Counted from the stretch's first letter, positions 8,600 to 16,993 are shown. The stretch: 64,000 nt of DNA from Azospirillaceae bacterium (GCA_031291675.1 JARLIO010000059.1:1-64000), one strand, 5' to 3'. The notes: generated from the letters alone by a model not told the origin. Program-made: numbers and translations.

Positions 8600-9517
8600 T
8601 CAACCCGGATCGATGACCGCAGCCCCAACGGTCAGCCCGGCCGCGGCCAGGGCGTGGCGCAGATTTCCCCCGGCGCGGGCCAGAAGGCCGGGAATGTCCT
8701 CCGCCGGGGCTCCGGCCAGGCCAAGAACCGCATTCTTGACCGCGCCGTGGCGGGCCAGAGCCGCGGAAGCCCGGGCCTCATCGACGCCGGCGATCTGGGC
8801 TACGATCGCCGCACAGCGACGCCGCAACTTGGCATTGCGCGGGCGGACATTGACCATCAAATTGTCATAGACGCGGCCCAGACCGATCATCACGGCCGTC
8901 GAAAACAGATTCAGGACGATCTTCTGAGCGGTGCCGGCCCCCATCCGCGTCGATCCGGCGATGACCTCGGCACCCGTCGCGACCACGATCGGGTGCAGGA
9001 CCGCCCCGGTCAAGGGGGAGCCGGCAATACTGGTCACGCCGATTGTCGAGGCGCCACGCCGCCGTGCCGCCTCGACAATCGCCACCGTGAAGGCACTGCG
9101 GCCGCTGGCCGAAACCCCGATGACAACATCATCGGGCCCCACGGCAAGATCACCCAGCCGCGCCCGTCCGGAACCGGCATCATCCTCGATCTCCGCGGCC
9201 AATCCGCGGGCCAGGTCAAGCCCACCCGCCAGCAGGATCGAAAGCCGGTCATCGGGCCAATCAAAGGTGTCACCCAGATCAAGGGCATCCAGAACCGCGA
9301 CCAGGCCGGCCGACCCCGCCCCGGCATAGATCAGGCGACCGGCGGTCCCGGTCAATCGCCGGGTCGCATCCTCAACCGCCGCGGTGAGCACCGGCAGAAC
9401 GGCCAGGCATGCCGCCGCGGCCGTCATCTGACCGGCCCACAGTGCCGTCACGGTGTCGTGAACCGGCCAGCCATCCATGCCGCGATAGCGGGGGGCCGCG
9501 CTTTCCGTCGGGTCCAT
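8600..9517 (-). CDS. murQ: N-acetylmuramic acid 6-phosphate etherase (SIS domain)
   Basis: A 305-residue SIS-domain enzyme that cleaves the lactyl ether of MurNAc 6-phosphate to give GlcNAc 6-phosphate. Family marks are GRLIYAGAGSAGLVAVLDALD (phosphosugar loop), VIGVSASGRSAF, and the MurQ-specific stretch EVIAGSTRMGAGTAQK, followed by LNLFSTAVMIGLGRVYDNLM. An ATG at 9517 is preferred over the one at 9535 because GGAG sits at the right distance before it. It is the first gene of a murQ-nagE transcript divergent from the nag regulator, and its product feeds NagA across the divergent promoter. One candidate operator lies 40 bp upstream. Confidence 0.93.
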   Translation of the reverse strand: MDPTESAAPRYRGMDGWPVHDTVTALWAGQMTAAAACLAVLPVLTAAVEDATRRLTGTAGRLIYAGAGSAGLVAVLDALDLGDTFDWPDDRLSILLAGGLDLARGLAAEIEDDAGSGRARLGDLAVGPDDVVIGVSASGRSAFTVAIVEAARRRGASTIGVTSIAGSPLTGAVLHPIVVATGAEVIAGSTRMGAGTAQKIVLNLFSTAVMIGLGRVYDNLMVNVRPRNAKLRRRCAAIVAQIAGVDEARASAALARHGAVKNAVLGLAGAPAEDIPGLLARAGGNLRHALAAAGLTVGAAVIDPG

Positions 9518-9556
9518 TCCGTCACTCCGTCGCATCCGGGGCCATCACTTTGGCAG

Positions 9557-9580
9557 TGGCATTACATTGGACTTATTCGG
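9557..9580 (+). promoter_or_regulatory. Candidate operator, copy 1 of a direct repeat (murQ side)
   Basis: The sequence TGGCATTACATTGGACTTAT begins here and matches the copy at 9817 in 15 of its first 19 bases (TGGCAT-ACATTGG core identical). It lies just upstream of murQ. Pairs of such sites in a divergent amino-sugar promoter are most simply explained as binding sites for the adjacent GntR/HutC regulator. Binding itself is inferred. Confidence 0.55.
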
Positions 9581-9816
9581 AGCTTAGCAGACTGACTCGA
9601 AGCTGCAACAAAAATTGAGGAGAACGCGCCGCTGCGACATTTAACCCGCAGCAATCGACCCCACGACCGCCCGTCATTCGCGCAATCATTTCAAAACGAC
9701 CCCCATCATCGTCGCACCGCGGCGAAACATGGTGAGAATCGAGCCAGCTCGGGTGCAGTGCCGCAAAATTGATCAAAGCGGCGCCATCGTGAGCGAAGGC
9801 CATCAGCCTTGCTTTA

Positions 9817-9840
9817 TGGCATCACATTGGTATCATAGTG
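9817..9840 (+). promoter_or_regulatory. Candidate operator, copy 2 of a direct repeat (regulator side)
   Basis: The sequence TGGCATCACATTGGTATCAT matches copy 1 at 9557 and ends 30 bp before the preferred ATG of the GntR gene. This position suggests autoregulation. It also argues against the GTG at 9838 as the regulator start, because that codon would lie inside the repeat. Confidence 0.55.
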
Positions 9841-9870
9841 ACCGATCACGATGCGGTGGAGCCTGTCTTG

Positions 9871-10644
9871 ATGTTCAGCCAAGACACACATGTCGGTCCG
9901 TTCGATAAAAGCGCCCTGTCAAGCGACTCACCGTTGCCGCTATACCTGCAATTGGCGCGCCACCTTCGCCGACTGATGCAAGGCGGCCAACTCGATGCCG
10001 TCGGGGCTCTGCCCGGCGAACGGGATCTCGCCGAAAGTTTCGGGGTGTCGCGGGTCACGGTGCGCAAAGCCCTGCATGAGTTGACGAATGAGGGGTTGCT
10101 GAGCCAACGCCAGGGTGCGGGCACCTTCATCAATCCCGCGCCTCATGTCGAACAGCGACTGTCAACCCTGACCAGCTTCACCGACGACATGGTGTCGCGC
10201 GGGCTGACCGCCGGCTCGAGCTGGCTGGAACACACGATCTCCGCCGCGACCCCGGAAGAGGCCCTGGCCCTCGACCTGTCGCCCGGCGCCACGGTCAGCC
10301 GGTTGCGCCGCCAAAGGCTGGCCGACGGCATTCCCGTCGCGATCGAACTCGCGATCGTGCCGACCCGGTTCCTGCCCGACCCGACCGAGGTCCAGGGATC
10401 GCTTTACGAAAAACTCCGGGTGCTCGGCTATCCGCCGTTTCGCGCGCTGCAGCGTCTGCGTGCCGTCAAGATGCCCGCCGACGTCGCCCCGCTGCTCGAT
10501 GCCAGGGAGGGCGATGCCGCACTCTATATCGAGCGGCGGACCTTGCTGGAAAATGGCTGCCCCATCGAATTCGTCCGCTCGCATTACCGCGGCGACATCT
10601 ATGACTTCCTGGTTGAACTGAGCCTCGCCGGCTGGTCCCGGTAA
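9871..10644 (+). CDS. nagR: GntR/HutC-family regulator of amino-sugar genes (NagR-like)
   Basis: A 257-residue repressor-type regulator. The winged helix (about residues 20-90) shows [19 protein letters not shown], then [21 protein letters not shown] and [11 protein letters not shown]; a UTRA ligand-binding domain (about 100-250) follows. HutC/NagR regulators typically sense GlcNAc 6-phosphate or GlcN 6-phosphate. Start: the frame is open from GTG 9838, but ATG 9871 has GGTGGAG nine bases upstream and clears the operator repeat. nagB-II starts 14 bp after its stop, so the regulator leads the nagR-nagB-nagA operon and probably also controls divergent murQ-nagE. The effector assignment is inference from context. 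Confidence 0.9.
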   Translation: MFSQDTHVGPFDKSALSSDSPLPLYLQLARHLRRLMQGGQLDAVGALPGERDLAESFGVSRVTVRKALHELTNEGLLSQRQGAGTFINPAPHVEQRLSTLTSFTDDMVSRGLTAGSSWLEHTISAATPEEALALDLSPGATVSRLRRQRLADGIPVAIELAIVPTRFLPDPTEVQGSLYEKLRVLGYPPFRALQRLRAVKMPADVAPLLDAREGDAALYIERRTLLENGCPIEFVRSHYRGDIYDFLVELSLAGWSR

Positions 10645-10658
10645 CGGCAGGAGAAACA

Positions 10659-11720
10659 ATGATGACCGAATCCCCCGCGAACATCACCACCGACACGCGC
10701 GCCGTTCCCGCCCTGACCCGCGAAGCCGGGGAGACGCCGGAGGCCGCCCGCCGCCAGATCGCGCGCCATGCCGAGGCCTTCGCCGCCCTGGGCGCCCGGC
10801 TGCGCCGTGCCCCGCCGCGCTATGTCGTCACCTGCGCCCGCGGCAGTTCCGATCACGCCGCCACCTATGGCAAATTCCTGATCGAAACCACGCTGGGCAT
10901 GCCGGTGACTTCCGTCGGACCCGGCATCGCCTCGGTCTATGACGCGCCGCTCGACCTGCGCGACGCGTTGTTCATCACCGTATCGCAGTCGGGCCGCAGC
11001 CCCGACCTGCTGAGCCTGACCGAAAAGGCCCGTGCCGGCGGGGCGCTGGTGCTCGGCTTCGTCAATGACGAAACCTCCCCCCTGGCGGCGCTGTGCGACA
11101 TCAGCCTGCCGCTGACCGCCGGTCCCGAGGTCAGCGTCGCCGCGACCAAATCCCATATTCTCTCGGCGCTGGCCTTCCTCAGCCTGACCGCGCACTGGTC
11201 GCAATCGGCCCCGCTGAAGGCCGCGATCGACGCCCTGCCCGACGCCCTGACCGCGTCGCGCGCCCTGGACTGGAGCCCGGCGCTGCAATCCCTGCTGCTG
11301 GCCCCGGGCCTGTTTGTCGTCGGCCGCGGCCCCGGCCTGGGCATCGCCCAGGAAATCGCCCTGAAATTCAAGGAAACCTGCTGCCTGCATGGCGAGGCCT
11401 TCAGCATCGCCGAAGTCATCCACGGCCCCCTGACCATGATCGGCCCGCGCCTGCCGGTGCTGGCGCTGGGACAGGAGGATGCCTCCGCGGAATCGACCCG
11501 CCGCGCGGTGGCCCGGATCGCGGGCCAGGGCGGACTGGTCTGGTCGGTGCTCAATGCCCCCGGCGCCCGCCCGCTGCCGATCGTGCCCGGCCTGCCGCCG
11601 GAAATCGCCCCGCTGTGCCAGATCCAGAGCTTCTATATGGCGGTTGCCGGCCTGGCCCAGGCGCGCGGCTTCAACCCGGATGTCCCGAACCACTTGGCCA
11701 AAGTCACGGAAACCGTGTGA
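10659..11720 (+). CDS. nagB-II: Glucosamine-6-phosphate deaminase, SIS type (NagB-II)
   Basis: A 353-residue double-SIS protein resembling the isomerase half of GlmS without the glutaminase domain. Motifs include CARGSSDHAATYGKFLIE and ITVSQSGRSPDLL (phosphosugar binding), TAGPEVSVAATKSHI, and GRGPGLGIAQEIALKFKETC followed by HGEAFSIAEVIHGP. NagB-II converts GlcN 6-phosphate to fructose 6-phosphate and ammonia, replacing classical NagB in many proteobacteria. GGCAGGAGAAACA precedes ATG. It is followed by nagA with an ATGA overlap, so the two are translationally coupled. An aga-type sugar specificity is possible, but nagA and murQ neighbours favour glucosamine. Confidence 0.9.
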   Translation: MMTESPANITTDTRAVPALTREAGETPEAARRQIARHAEAFAALGARLRRAPPRYVVTCARGSSDHAATYGKFLIETTLGMPVTSVGPGIASVYDAPLDLRDALFITVSQSGRSPDLLSLTEKARAGGALVLGFVNDETSPLAALCDISLPLTAGPEVSVAATKSHILSALAFLSLTAHWSQSAPLKAAIDALPDALTASRALDWSPALQSLLLAPGLFVVGRGPGLGIAQEIALKFKETCCLHGEAFSIAEVIHGPLTMIGPRLPVLALGQEDASAESTRRAVARIAGQGGLVWSVLNAPGARPLPIVPGLPPEIAPLCQIQSFYMAVAGLAQARGFNPDVPNHLAKVTETV

Positions 11721-12886
11721 TGACAACGCTTCTGACCGGGGCCCGGCTGTTCACCGGGACCCGCATCCTCGACGATCACGCCCTGCTGCTGGACCGGGCG
11801 CGGATCCTCGATCTGGTACCGGCCGATGCCCCCCGCCCCGACGCCACAACGGTCAAGCTGCCCCCGGGCAGCCTGCTGGTGCCAGGCTTCATCGACGCCC
11901 AGGTCAATGGCGCCGGCGGCGTGCTGTTCAACGATCGTCCGACAGCCGAGGCGGTGCGGCAGATCGCCGCCGCGGTCCGCCGCCTGGGCACCACCGGAAT
12001 ACTGCCGACCTTCATCACCGATGACCGTGACAAGATGCGGCAGGCGTGCCAGGCCGCCGTGGCCGCGGTGGCGCAGCCGGGATCCGGGGTTCTCGGCCTG
12101 CATCTGGAGGGGCCGTTCATCAGCCCGCAACGCAAGGGGATCCACGCGGCGCGCTTCATCCGGACGCCGGACGAAACCGATATCGCCGAACTGTCGCGGC
12201 TGTGCCCGCAACTGACGGCGAACCACGGCCGGCTGCTGCTGACCTTGGCCCCGGAGCAGATCGAGGATGCGACCATCGCCCGCCTGGCCGCGGCCGGGAT
12301 CATCCTGGCCGCGGGTCACACCGCGGCCAGCGCGGCCCGGGTGCGCGCGGCGCTGACGCATGGCATCAGGGGCTTCACCCACCTGTCCAACGCGATGCCG
12401 CCGATCGTCAACCGCGACCCGGGCCCGGTGATCGCGGCGCTCGACGACGGCGACAGTTGGTGCGGCATTATCGTCGACGGCCACCATGTCGACCCGACGC
12501 TGCTGCGCGTCATGATCGCCGCCAAACGACCGGGCAAGCTGTTCCTGGTCACGGATGCGATGTCACCGGTCGGCACCGACGCCGAACGCTTCGTCCTGCT
12601 GGGCCAGACCGTGCTGCGCCGCGACGGTCGGCTGGTCAGCGAGGACGGCGTGCTGGCCGGGGCCGATATCGACATGGCACAGGCGGTGCGCAATTGCGTG
12701 TCGCTGCTGGGACTGCCGGTGACCGAGGCGCTGCGCATGGCCTCGCTGTATCCGGCGGAATTTCTCGGGCTCGACCACCGGCTGGGGCGATTGGCCCCCG
12801 GATTTCAGGCCGACCTGACGCTGCTGGATGGCGATCTGTCGGTGCTGGCGACCTGGGTCGGCGGCGACGGGCAATGGCTGGGGTGA
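11720..12886 (+). CDS. nagA: N-acetylglucosamine-6-phosphate deacetylase
   Basis: A 388-residue amidohydrolase that removes acetate from GlcNAc 6-phosphate, giving the substrate of NagB. Features: LVPGFIDAQVNGAGG near residue 55, LHLEGPFISPQRKGIH with the metal-ligand Glu, AAGHTAASAARVR and FTHLSNAMPPI with His ligands, and LVTDAMSPVG with the catalytic Asp. The start overlaps the nagB-II stop (ATGA), which fixes it. It is the last gene of the nagR operon, with a palindromic hairpin about 50 bp after the stop. Together with MurQ it allows recovery of both peptidoglycan amino sugars. Confidence 0.95.
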   Translation: MTTLLTGARLFTGTRILDDHALLLDRARILDLVPADAPRPDATTVKLPPGSLLVPGFIDAQVNGAGGVLFNDRPTAEAVRQIAAAVRRLGTTGILPTFITDDRDKMRQACQAAVAAVAQPGSGVLGLHLEGPFISPQRKGIHAARFIRTPDETDIAELSRLCPQLTANHGRLLLTLAPEQIEDATIARLAAAGIILAAGHTAASAARVRAALTHGIRGFTHLSNAMPPIVNRDPGPVIAALDDGDSWCGIIVDGHHVDPTLLRVMIAAKRPGKLFLVTDAMSPVGTDAERFVLLGQTVLRRDGRLVSEDGVLAGADIDMAQAVRNCVSLLGLPVTEALRMASLYPAEFLGLDHRLGRLAPGFQADLTLLDGDLSVLATWVGGDGQWLG

Positions 12887-12937
12887 TCGGGCGGTCAACG
12901 GGGTTGCCCGGGTAAACCGGAAGAGGCCCCGGCATCG

Positions 12938-12968
12938 CCGTCATGCCCCGCGAACGCGGGGGTGACGG
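12938..12968. repeat. Palindromic GC-rich hairpin after nagA
   Basis: Arms CCGTCA and CCCCGCG pair with CGCGGGG and TGACGG around a two-base AA loop, interrupted only by short bulges. It resembles the dispersed GTCAT-CCCGCG palindromic elements common between genes in many proteobacteria, but only this copy was seen here. It could act as a transcription or RNA-stability barrier for the nag operon; no T-run follows, so it is not a classical terminator. Confidence 0.55.
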
Positions 12969-13114
12969 GAGCAAATTCAATGTAATTGGCCCTGGCTGCC
13001 TTGAGGATGGGTAACCGTCCCATCCACCGCGGAGCGGGGCGCTCCGAGATGTGTGCATGCCCAAGCGCGTGACCGGGGGCAACGGCGAAACAGGACGTTA
13101 AGTGAGCGCCGATG

Positions 13115-13376
13115 TGATCAGCCAGGGCGGCGCATCGTTCTTCACTTCGTTCCCGCCTATTGCCCGAATTTCAACCCGATCGAGCGATTATGAGGCGCGA
13201 TGCGCAAGGCCATCACCCACAACCAATGCCACCAGACGCGCGAGGGTTTCTGCCAGGCCGTTCCCCGACTTCCTGTGTAACGATATCCCAGCCCCATGGA
13301 ACGACTCTTCGCGATACTGTTATCGACAATTTTCGCGTTATAAATCCGACCGAATTTCGGGCCGTGGCGTAGACTG
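13115..13376 (+). pseudogene. IS630-family transposase C-terminal remnant, frame-disrupted
   Basis: This stretch is a degenerate copy of the sequence at 14406-14665, sharing runs such as TGATCAGCCAGGGCGGCGCA and the end GGCGTAGACTG. In the matching frame the HF-PAYCP-FNPIER motif of IS630 transposases is recognisable, but frame changes and stop codons break it. Only the last third of a transposase is left. It lies upstream of vapBC in the same orientation as the second copy, so the toxin-antitoxin pair is bracketed by direct repeats. Confidence 0.8.
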
Positions 13377-13456
13377 ACTATAACTGGAACAAATTGCGAA
13401 TATGCAGTCCTGGCTGTGGCCGAACACGACCGCCGCAAACTTGACTTTAGCTTGCA

Positions 13457-13481
13457 TGATATATATCTTTAATCTATATCA
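13457..13481. promoter_or_regulatory. Candidate VapB operator (inverted repeat)
   Basis: Perfect seven-base arms TGATATA and TATATCA are separated by eleven bases, ending 18 bp before the vapB ATG. The surrounding DNA is AT-rich and suits a promoter. AbrB-type antitoxins usually bind such inverted repeats to repress their own operon; binding here is inferred. Confidence 0.55.
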
Positions 13482-13499
13482 CCGTCTCAGGGGCTTGCC

Positions 13500-13742
13500 A
13501 TGGAAACCGCGAAGATCTTCATGAACGGCCGATCCCAAGCCGTTCGTTTGCCGAAAGGGTTTCGGTTCGATGCGACCGAGGTTCGCATCCGCCGGCATGG
13601 GAATTCCGTCATCCTGGAGCCAATCCCCAACGATTGGGCGTGGCTCGACCACGTTGTCGGCGCCGTTGATGAGGACTTCGCGCGCGCGGTGACCGAGCAG
13701 CCACCGGCCCCGGATCTCCCCGAATTGGATTTTTTCGGTTGA
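13500..13742 (+). CDS. vapB: VapB-type antitoxin (SpoVT/AbrB swapped-hairpin domain)
   Basis: An 80-residue antitoxin. The N-terminal DNA-binding half reads METAKIFMNGRSQAVRLPKG, then FRFDATEVRIRRHGNSVILEP, the standard VagC/VapB pattern. The acidic C-terminal tail (about 50-80) should wrap the toxin. Its stop overlaps the vapC start by four bases (TTGA), indicating coupled translation. An inverted repeat just upstream is the likely autoregulatory site. The module sits between two IS630 remnants, in keeping with mobility. Confidence 0.92.
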   Translation: METAKIFMNGRSQAVRLPKGFRFDATEVRIRRHGNSVILEPIPNDWAWLDHVVGAVDEDFARAVTEQPPAPDLPELDFFG

Positions 13743-14131
13743 GATACCTCCTCGACAGCGACGCCGTAATAGCCGTCCTGAAGGGTCATCCGGGGTTCAT
13801 TGCCCGCCTGCGGCAACACCAACCGTTTGACTTCGGGGTCCCCGCGATCGTCGCACATGAGTTGTTTTACGGAGCCTGCAAGAGTCAGCATCGGACAGAA
13901 AATGTTGCACGGGTCGAGGCTTTGCAATTTGAAGTTCTCGACTTCGATCGCGAAGACGCCCGCCAGGCCGGGGAGATCCGGGCGACCCTGGCCGCCGCCG
14001 GCACGCCGATCGGCCTCTATGACGTCCTGATCGCCGGCCAGGCTGTGGCACGCTCGTTCATCCTGATCACGCATAACACCCGAGAATTTGAGCGGGTGGC
14101 AGGGCTTTGCGTGGAGGATTGGGAGCTGTGA
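13739..14131 (+). CDS. vapC: VapC-type PIN-domain ribonuclease toxin
   Basis: A 130-residue PIN-domain protein. The acidic residues that bind Mg are visible: Asp in LLDSDAVIAVL, Glu in IVAHELFYGA, Asp in GLYDVLIAGQA, and the distal NTREFERV. VapC toxins cut specific tRNAs or rRNA when released from VapB. Translation appears to begin with TTG at 13739, overlapping the vapB stop; there is no later start that keeps the first Asp. Length is normal for the family, so the toxin looks intact. Confidence 0.92.
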   Translation: MRYLLDSDAVIAVLKGHPGFIARLRQHQPFDFGVPAIVAHELFYGACKSQHRTENVARVEALQFEVLDFDREDARQAGEIRATLAAAGTPIGLYDVLIAGQAVARSFILITHNTREFERVAGLCVEDWEL

Positions 14132-14262
14132 GCGGTGCGGCTGATGCCCTTGGGGGCCTCGGGGGTTATCGTGATCTTTATATCGATGCGTAAGTGCGCA
14201 TCATGATCACATGCGTGTTTTGAGCTGTTAATTGATATGGCGTAGCGACCGGCCGGACCCGC

Positions 14263-14665
14263 ATGATCGACGTGCTGACCGCCGACGCCGTCAGCACCAT
14301 CGCCCTGCTGGCCAGCATTGAAGCCATGGACCCGGCGATGCGGCTGAGCCATGTCTTCCTCGACACCGCCCGTTATCACCACGCCAAGAGGGTGCGGGAA
14401 TGGCTTGATCAGCCAGGGCGGCGCATCGTTCTTCACTTCTTCCCCGCCTATTGCCCGCATTTCAACCCAATCGAGCGATTCTGGGGCGCGATGCACAAGG
14501 CCATCACCCACAACCAGTGCTACCCAACATACGAGGGCTTCTGTCAGGTCATCCTCGGCTTCCTGCACGACGACGTCCCCCCCCGATGGAACACTCTCCG
14601 CGATACTGTTAGCGATCATTTTCGCGTCAAAAATCCGAACGAATTTCGGGTCATGGCGTAGACTG
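14263..14665 (+). pseudogene. IS630-family transposase C-terminal fragment (132 codons open)
   Basis: A 132-codon open frame covering only the last part of an IS630 transposase. It has the second catalytic Asp in HVFLDTARYHHAKRV and the catalytic Glu in FNPIERFWGAMHKAITHNQC, ending with FRVKNPNEFRVMA. The first catalytic Asp and the N-terminal helix-turn-helix region are absent, so it cannot transpose. Its last 260 bp are repeated in degraded form at 13115-13376. It follows vapC by about 130 bp. Confidence 0.85.
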
Positions 14666-14875
14666 TATGCCCAGAGAGAGCACGGCTACAGGCTTCATCG
14701 GATCGAGACCAGCGTCACCGGAATGCGATGGGATGCGGCGATCGACGCCGAATCGATTTCGCACTTTGAGGCGCAACTGGGCCGGTTCGGCGAGGAAATC
14801 ACCCGGATCAACGCCGCCTTGATCTCGTGGAGTAGCAGACGCCGCCCCGGCGAGACTCACCCCCCTCTGTTCTGC

Positions 14876-16271
14876 GGAGCTATGCGGGAATTTGGGTGAC
14901 GGCGGTTTCAGGCGGCGTGCTGTGATGTTGGCTCGATGACTTCGACACCGTCGACGAATTTGACGCCGCGGATGACCTTGGGCAACTGATTTTCGCCCTT
15001 CAGCCGCCGCCAGTTTTTCGCTGCGGCGGTGACGAGCTTGAAAACCATCAGCCTGGCGGTAGTGGGCGATAGTGCGCCTTTGGTGCGTACGGTGCGATGG
15101 CGGACAGTGGCGAAGACGCTTTCGATGGGGTTGGTGGTGCGCAGATGCACCCAATGCTCGGCAGGAAAGTCAAAGAAGGCCAGCAGAGCGTCGCGGTCCT
15201 TTTCCAGGCACTCGACTGCCTTGGGGTATTTGGCGCCATACTTCTCGGCGAAAACATCCATGGCCTTTCCCGCGTCCGCCCGGTCGGGTGACATCCATAT
15301 CTCGGCGATATCCTTCTTCATGCTGGGCTGAACGGACTTGGCGGCCTTGTTCAAGATGTTGGCGGTCTTATGCAACCAGCAGCGCTGGTGCCTGGTGCCG
15401 GGGAACAACTCGTCCACGGCCTTCCAGAAACCAAGCGCGCCATCGCCGACGGCCAGTTCAGGCCCAACGCCCAGGCCACGCGCCTTCAGATCGACCAGCA
15501 ACTCCCGCCAACTCTGGGCGCTTTCGCGCACCCCCACCTGAAAACCGATCAGTTCCTTGCGGCCTTCTGGCGTGGCGCCGATCAGCACCAGCATGCATTC
15601 GGCGTTGTCCTCCATGCGGGCCTGCAGATAGACGCCATCGGCCCACACATACACATAGCGCCGCGCCGACAGGTCGCGTTTTTGCCAACGCTCGTACTCG
15701 GCCGACCACTCGGCCGTCAGGCGGGAAATCACGGCGGGCGACAGGCAGGGGGCATCCTTGCCGAGCAGCGCCGACAAAGCCTCCTGAAAATCGCCGGTCG
15801 AGATGCCGCGCAGGTAAAGTGCGGGCAGAAGCGAATCCAGGCTCTTGGTCCGCCGCGCCCACAGCGGCACAATCGCCGATGTGAAGCGGATCCGGTCTTC
15901 CCCGGACGCCCCCCGATCCCGGATTTTCACCCGTGACACCGCCACCCGGCCGATGCCGGTCTGAATTTCCCGTTCCGGTCCATGACCGTGGCGCACCAGC
16001 CGGGCGCGCCCATCGCCGAGCGTCTTGTCCTTCATCTCGGCGAGAAAGGCTTCCGCCTCCTGCTCAACCGCCTGCGCCAGCAGACTCCGCGCACCTCGGC
16101 GCAAGATGTCGCTCAGCGGATCGTCAAGCTCCTCGGGCTGACGCAGCCGAACAACGGTGCTATCTTCCTTCATGGCGTATCGCTCCCTTCAGGAGGTTCT
16201 GACAGGCTGGTTACCCGTCTCGATACGCCGCCTGCTTCATCCCGTCATCACCCATTTCCCCGCATAGCTCG
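14876..16271 (-). mobile_element. Complete IS256-family insertion sequence with 8-bp target duplication
   Basis: A 1396-bp element. The left end carries GAGCTATGCGGG-A--TGGGTGA (from 14877), and its imperfect inverted copy ends the element at 16241-16270. The eight bases TGTTCTGC flank both sides (14868-14875 and 16272-16279), as expected for the 8-9 bp duplication of IS256 elements. One transposase gene fills it. Intact ends, duplication and reading frame suggest a recent insertion into already fragmentary DNA. The first base after the duplication differs at the two ends, so the boundary could shift by one base. Confidence 0.88.
14908..16173 (-). CDS. IS256-family transposase
   Basis: A 421-residue, apparently full-length DDE transposase. 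N-terminal DNA-binding region: ILRRGARSLLAQAVEQEAEAFL. Catalytic core: the first Asp in YVYVWADGVYLQAR near residue 178, the second Asp in ELAVGDGALGFWKAV near 242, the HQRCWLHKTANILNK signature near 265, and the final Glu in RTTNPIESVFATVRHRT near 350. It moves the element through a circular intermediate, as known for the family. It fills the IS, with about 30 bases to the left inverted repeat. No frameshift is seen. Confidence 0.96.
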   Translation of the reverse strand: MKEDSTVVRLRQPEELDDPLSDILRRGARSLLAQAVEQEAEAFLAEMKDKTLGDGRARLVRHGHGPEREIQTGIGRVAVSRVKIRDRGASGEDRIRFTSAIVPLWARRTKSLDSLLPALYLRGISTGDFQEALSALLGKDAPCLSPAVISRLTAEWSAEYERWQKRDLSARRYVYVWADGVYLQARMEDNAECMLVLIGATPEGRKELIGFQVGVRESAQSWRELLVDLKARGLGVGPELAVGDGALGFWKAVDELFPGTRHQRCWLHKTANILNKAAKSVQPSMKKDIAEIWMSPDRADAGKAMDVFAEKYGAKYPKAVECLEKDRDALLAFFDFPAEHWVHLRTTNPIESVFATVRHRTVRTKGALSPTTARLMVFKLVTAAAKNWRRLKGENQLPKVIRGVKFVDGVEVIEPTSQHAA

Positions 16272-16333
16272 TGTTCTGCGTCGGCTCATTGTCCCGGGAC
16301 CTTGGCAGGACGCTTCCGGTTGCGACATCAGCA

Positions 16334-16735
16334 TCATTGTGACGCGCGCCGACGGCGCGCTTGGATGCCACATCCCAATAGACCCAGCGCCCCGATCAGG
16401 CTCGCGACCCAGCCGAAGCGAACGAAGGGCGGCCTGAAGTGAAAGTGGACTTGGCTGTGTCCCGACGGCAGAACCACACCCTCGAAGATCTCGCCATCCG
16501 GGCCGACAGCGGTCGCGGTATCATTGATGCTGGCCCGCCATCCCGGCATGAACAGTTCGCGGCGGCGGAGGCGCGCCGGTGCGGTGCAATCGGCGGTGAC
16601 ATCCTCGCGCAGCGGCGTTGACAAGGTGCAAGGGCCGCCGCCGACCACCTCATAGTACGGTGCCGGATCGTCCAGCTCCCAGATGTCCATAACAGCGTCG
16701 CCGAAGACCTTGTTAAAATGTGAACCCGCTGCACC
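16334..16735 (-). pseudogene. C-terminal remnant of a YfhO-like membrane protein
   Basis: An open frame of about 134 codons without its own N-terminus. The translation has RRRELFMPGWRASINDTATAV, GEIFEGVVLPSGHSQVHFHF and a closing membrane helix VRFGWVASLIGALGLLG before a basic tail. This layout matches the C-terminal end of large YfhO-type membrane proteins, which are linked to glycosylation of surface polymers. The upstream part is replaced by an IS630 fragment at about 16740, so the gene was cut by that element. The family link is from pattern memory and moderately sure. Confidence 0.6.
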
Positions 16736-16744
16736 AGCGTTGAA

Positions 16745-16993
16745 GTCCTCCAATGACCATGCGGTATCGGATCAACCAAGCGAAGGCCGCGCGCACAGCG
16801 GCCATGGGTTCTGGTCATCTTGCTGCTCGCGGCGGTCTCATCGAGAAAGATCAATTTCTCAGGATCGAGCGATGGTTGCCGGCGAATAAAATCGTGACGG
16901 GCCGCTGCTACAGCGAGACGTCCCTGCTCCGAGGCGTGCAAGCTCTTTTTTTAGCGTGATATTGTGGCGCGTGAAGAACCGACAGATTGTGCC
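16745..16993 (-). pseudogene. IS630-family transposase N-terminal/central remnant, frameshifted
   Basis: Two adjoining frames together give an IS630 transposase segment: ICRFFTRHNITLKK in one, then after a shift near 16945 HASEQGRLAVAAARHDF and LDPEKLIFLDETAASSKMTR-THGR in the next. The DET is the first catalytic Asp. The C-terminal half is missing. It is fused upstream to an ISL3 remnant and downstream to a truncated membrane protein, and it is opposite in direction to the other two IS630 pieces. Confidence 0.78.

Noticed and set aside
9573-9803. 76-codon minus-strand frame between murQ and nagR
   Set aside because: It occupies the divergent regulatory region, covers parts of both operator repeats and has no domain or ribosome binding site.
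13081-13376. Treating the 91-codon plus-strand frame as a real small gene
   Set aside because: Its DNA is a damaged copy of the IS630 transposase end and the open frame is not the transposase frame.
14666-14875. Coding-like stretch (plus frame with EAQLGRFGEEITRINAALIS) between the IS630 fragment and the IS256 element
   Set aside because: It may be a remnant of a gene, but there is no start, no family match I can name and the frame ends in the IS; not enough to annotate.
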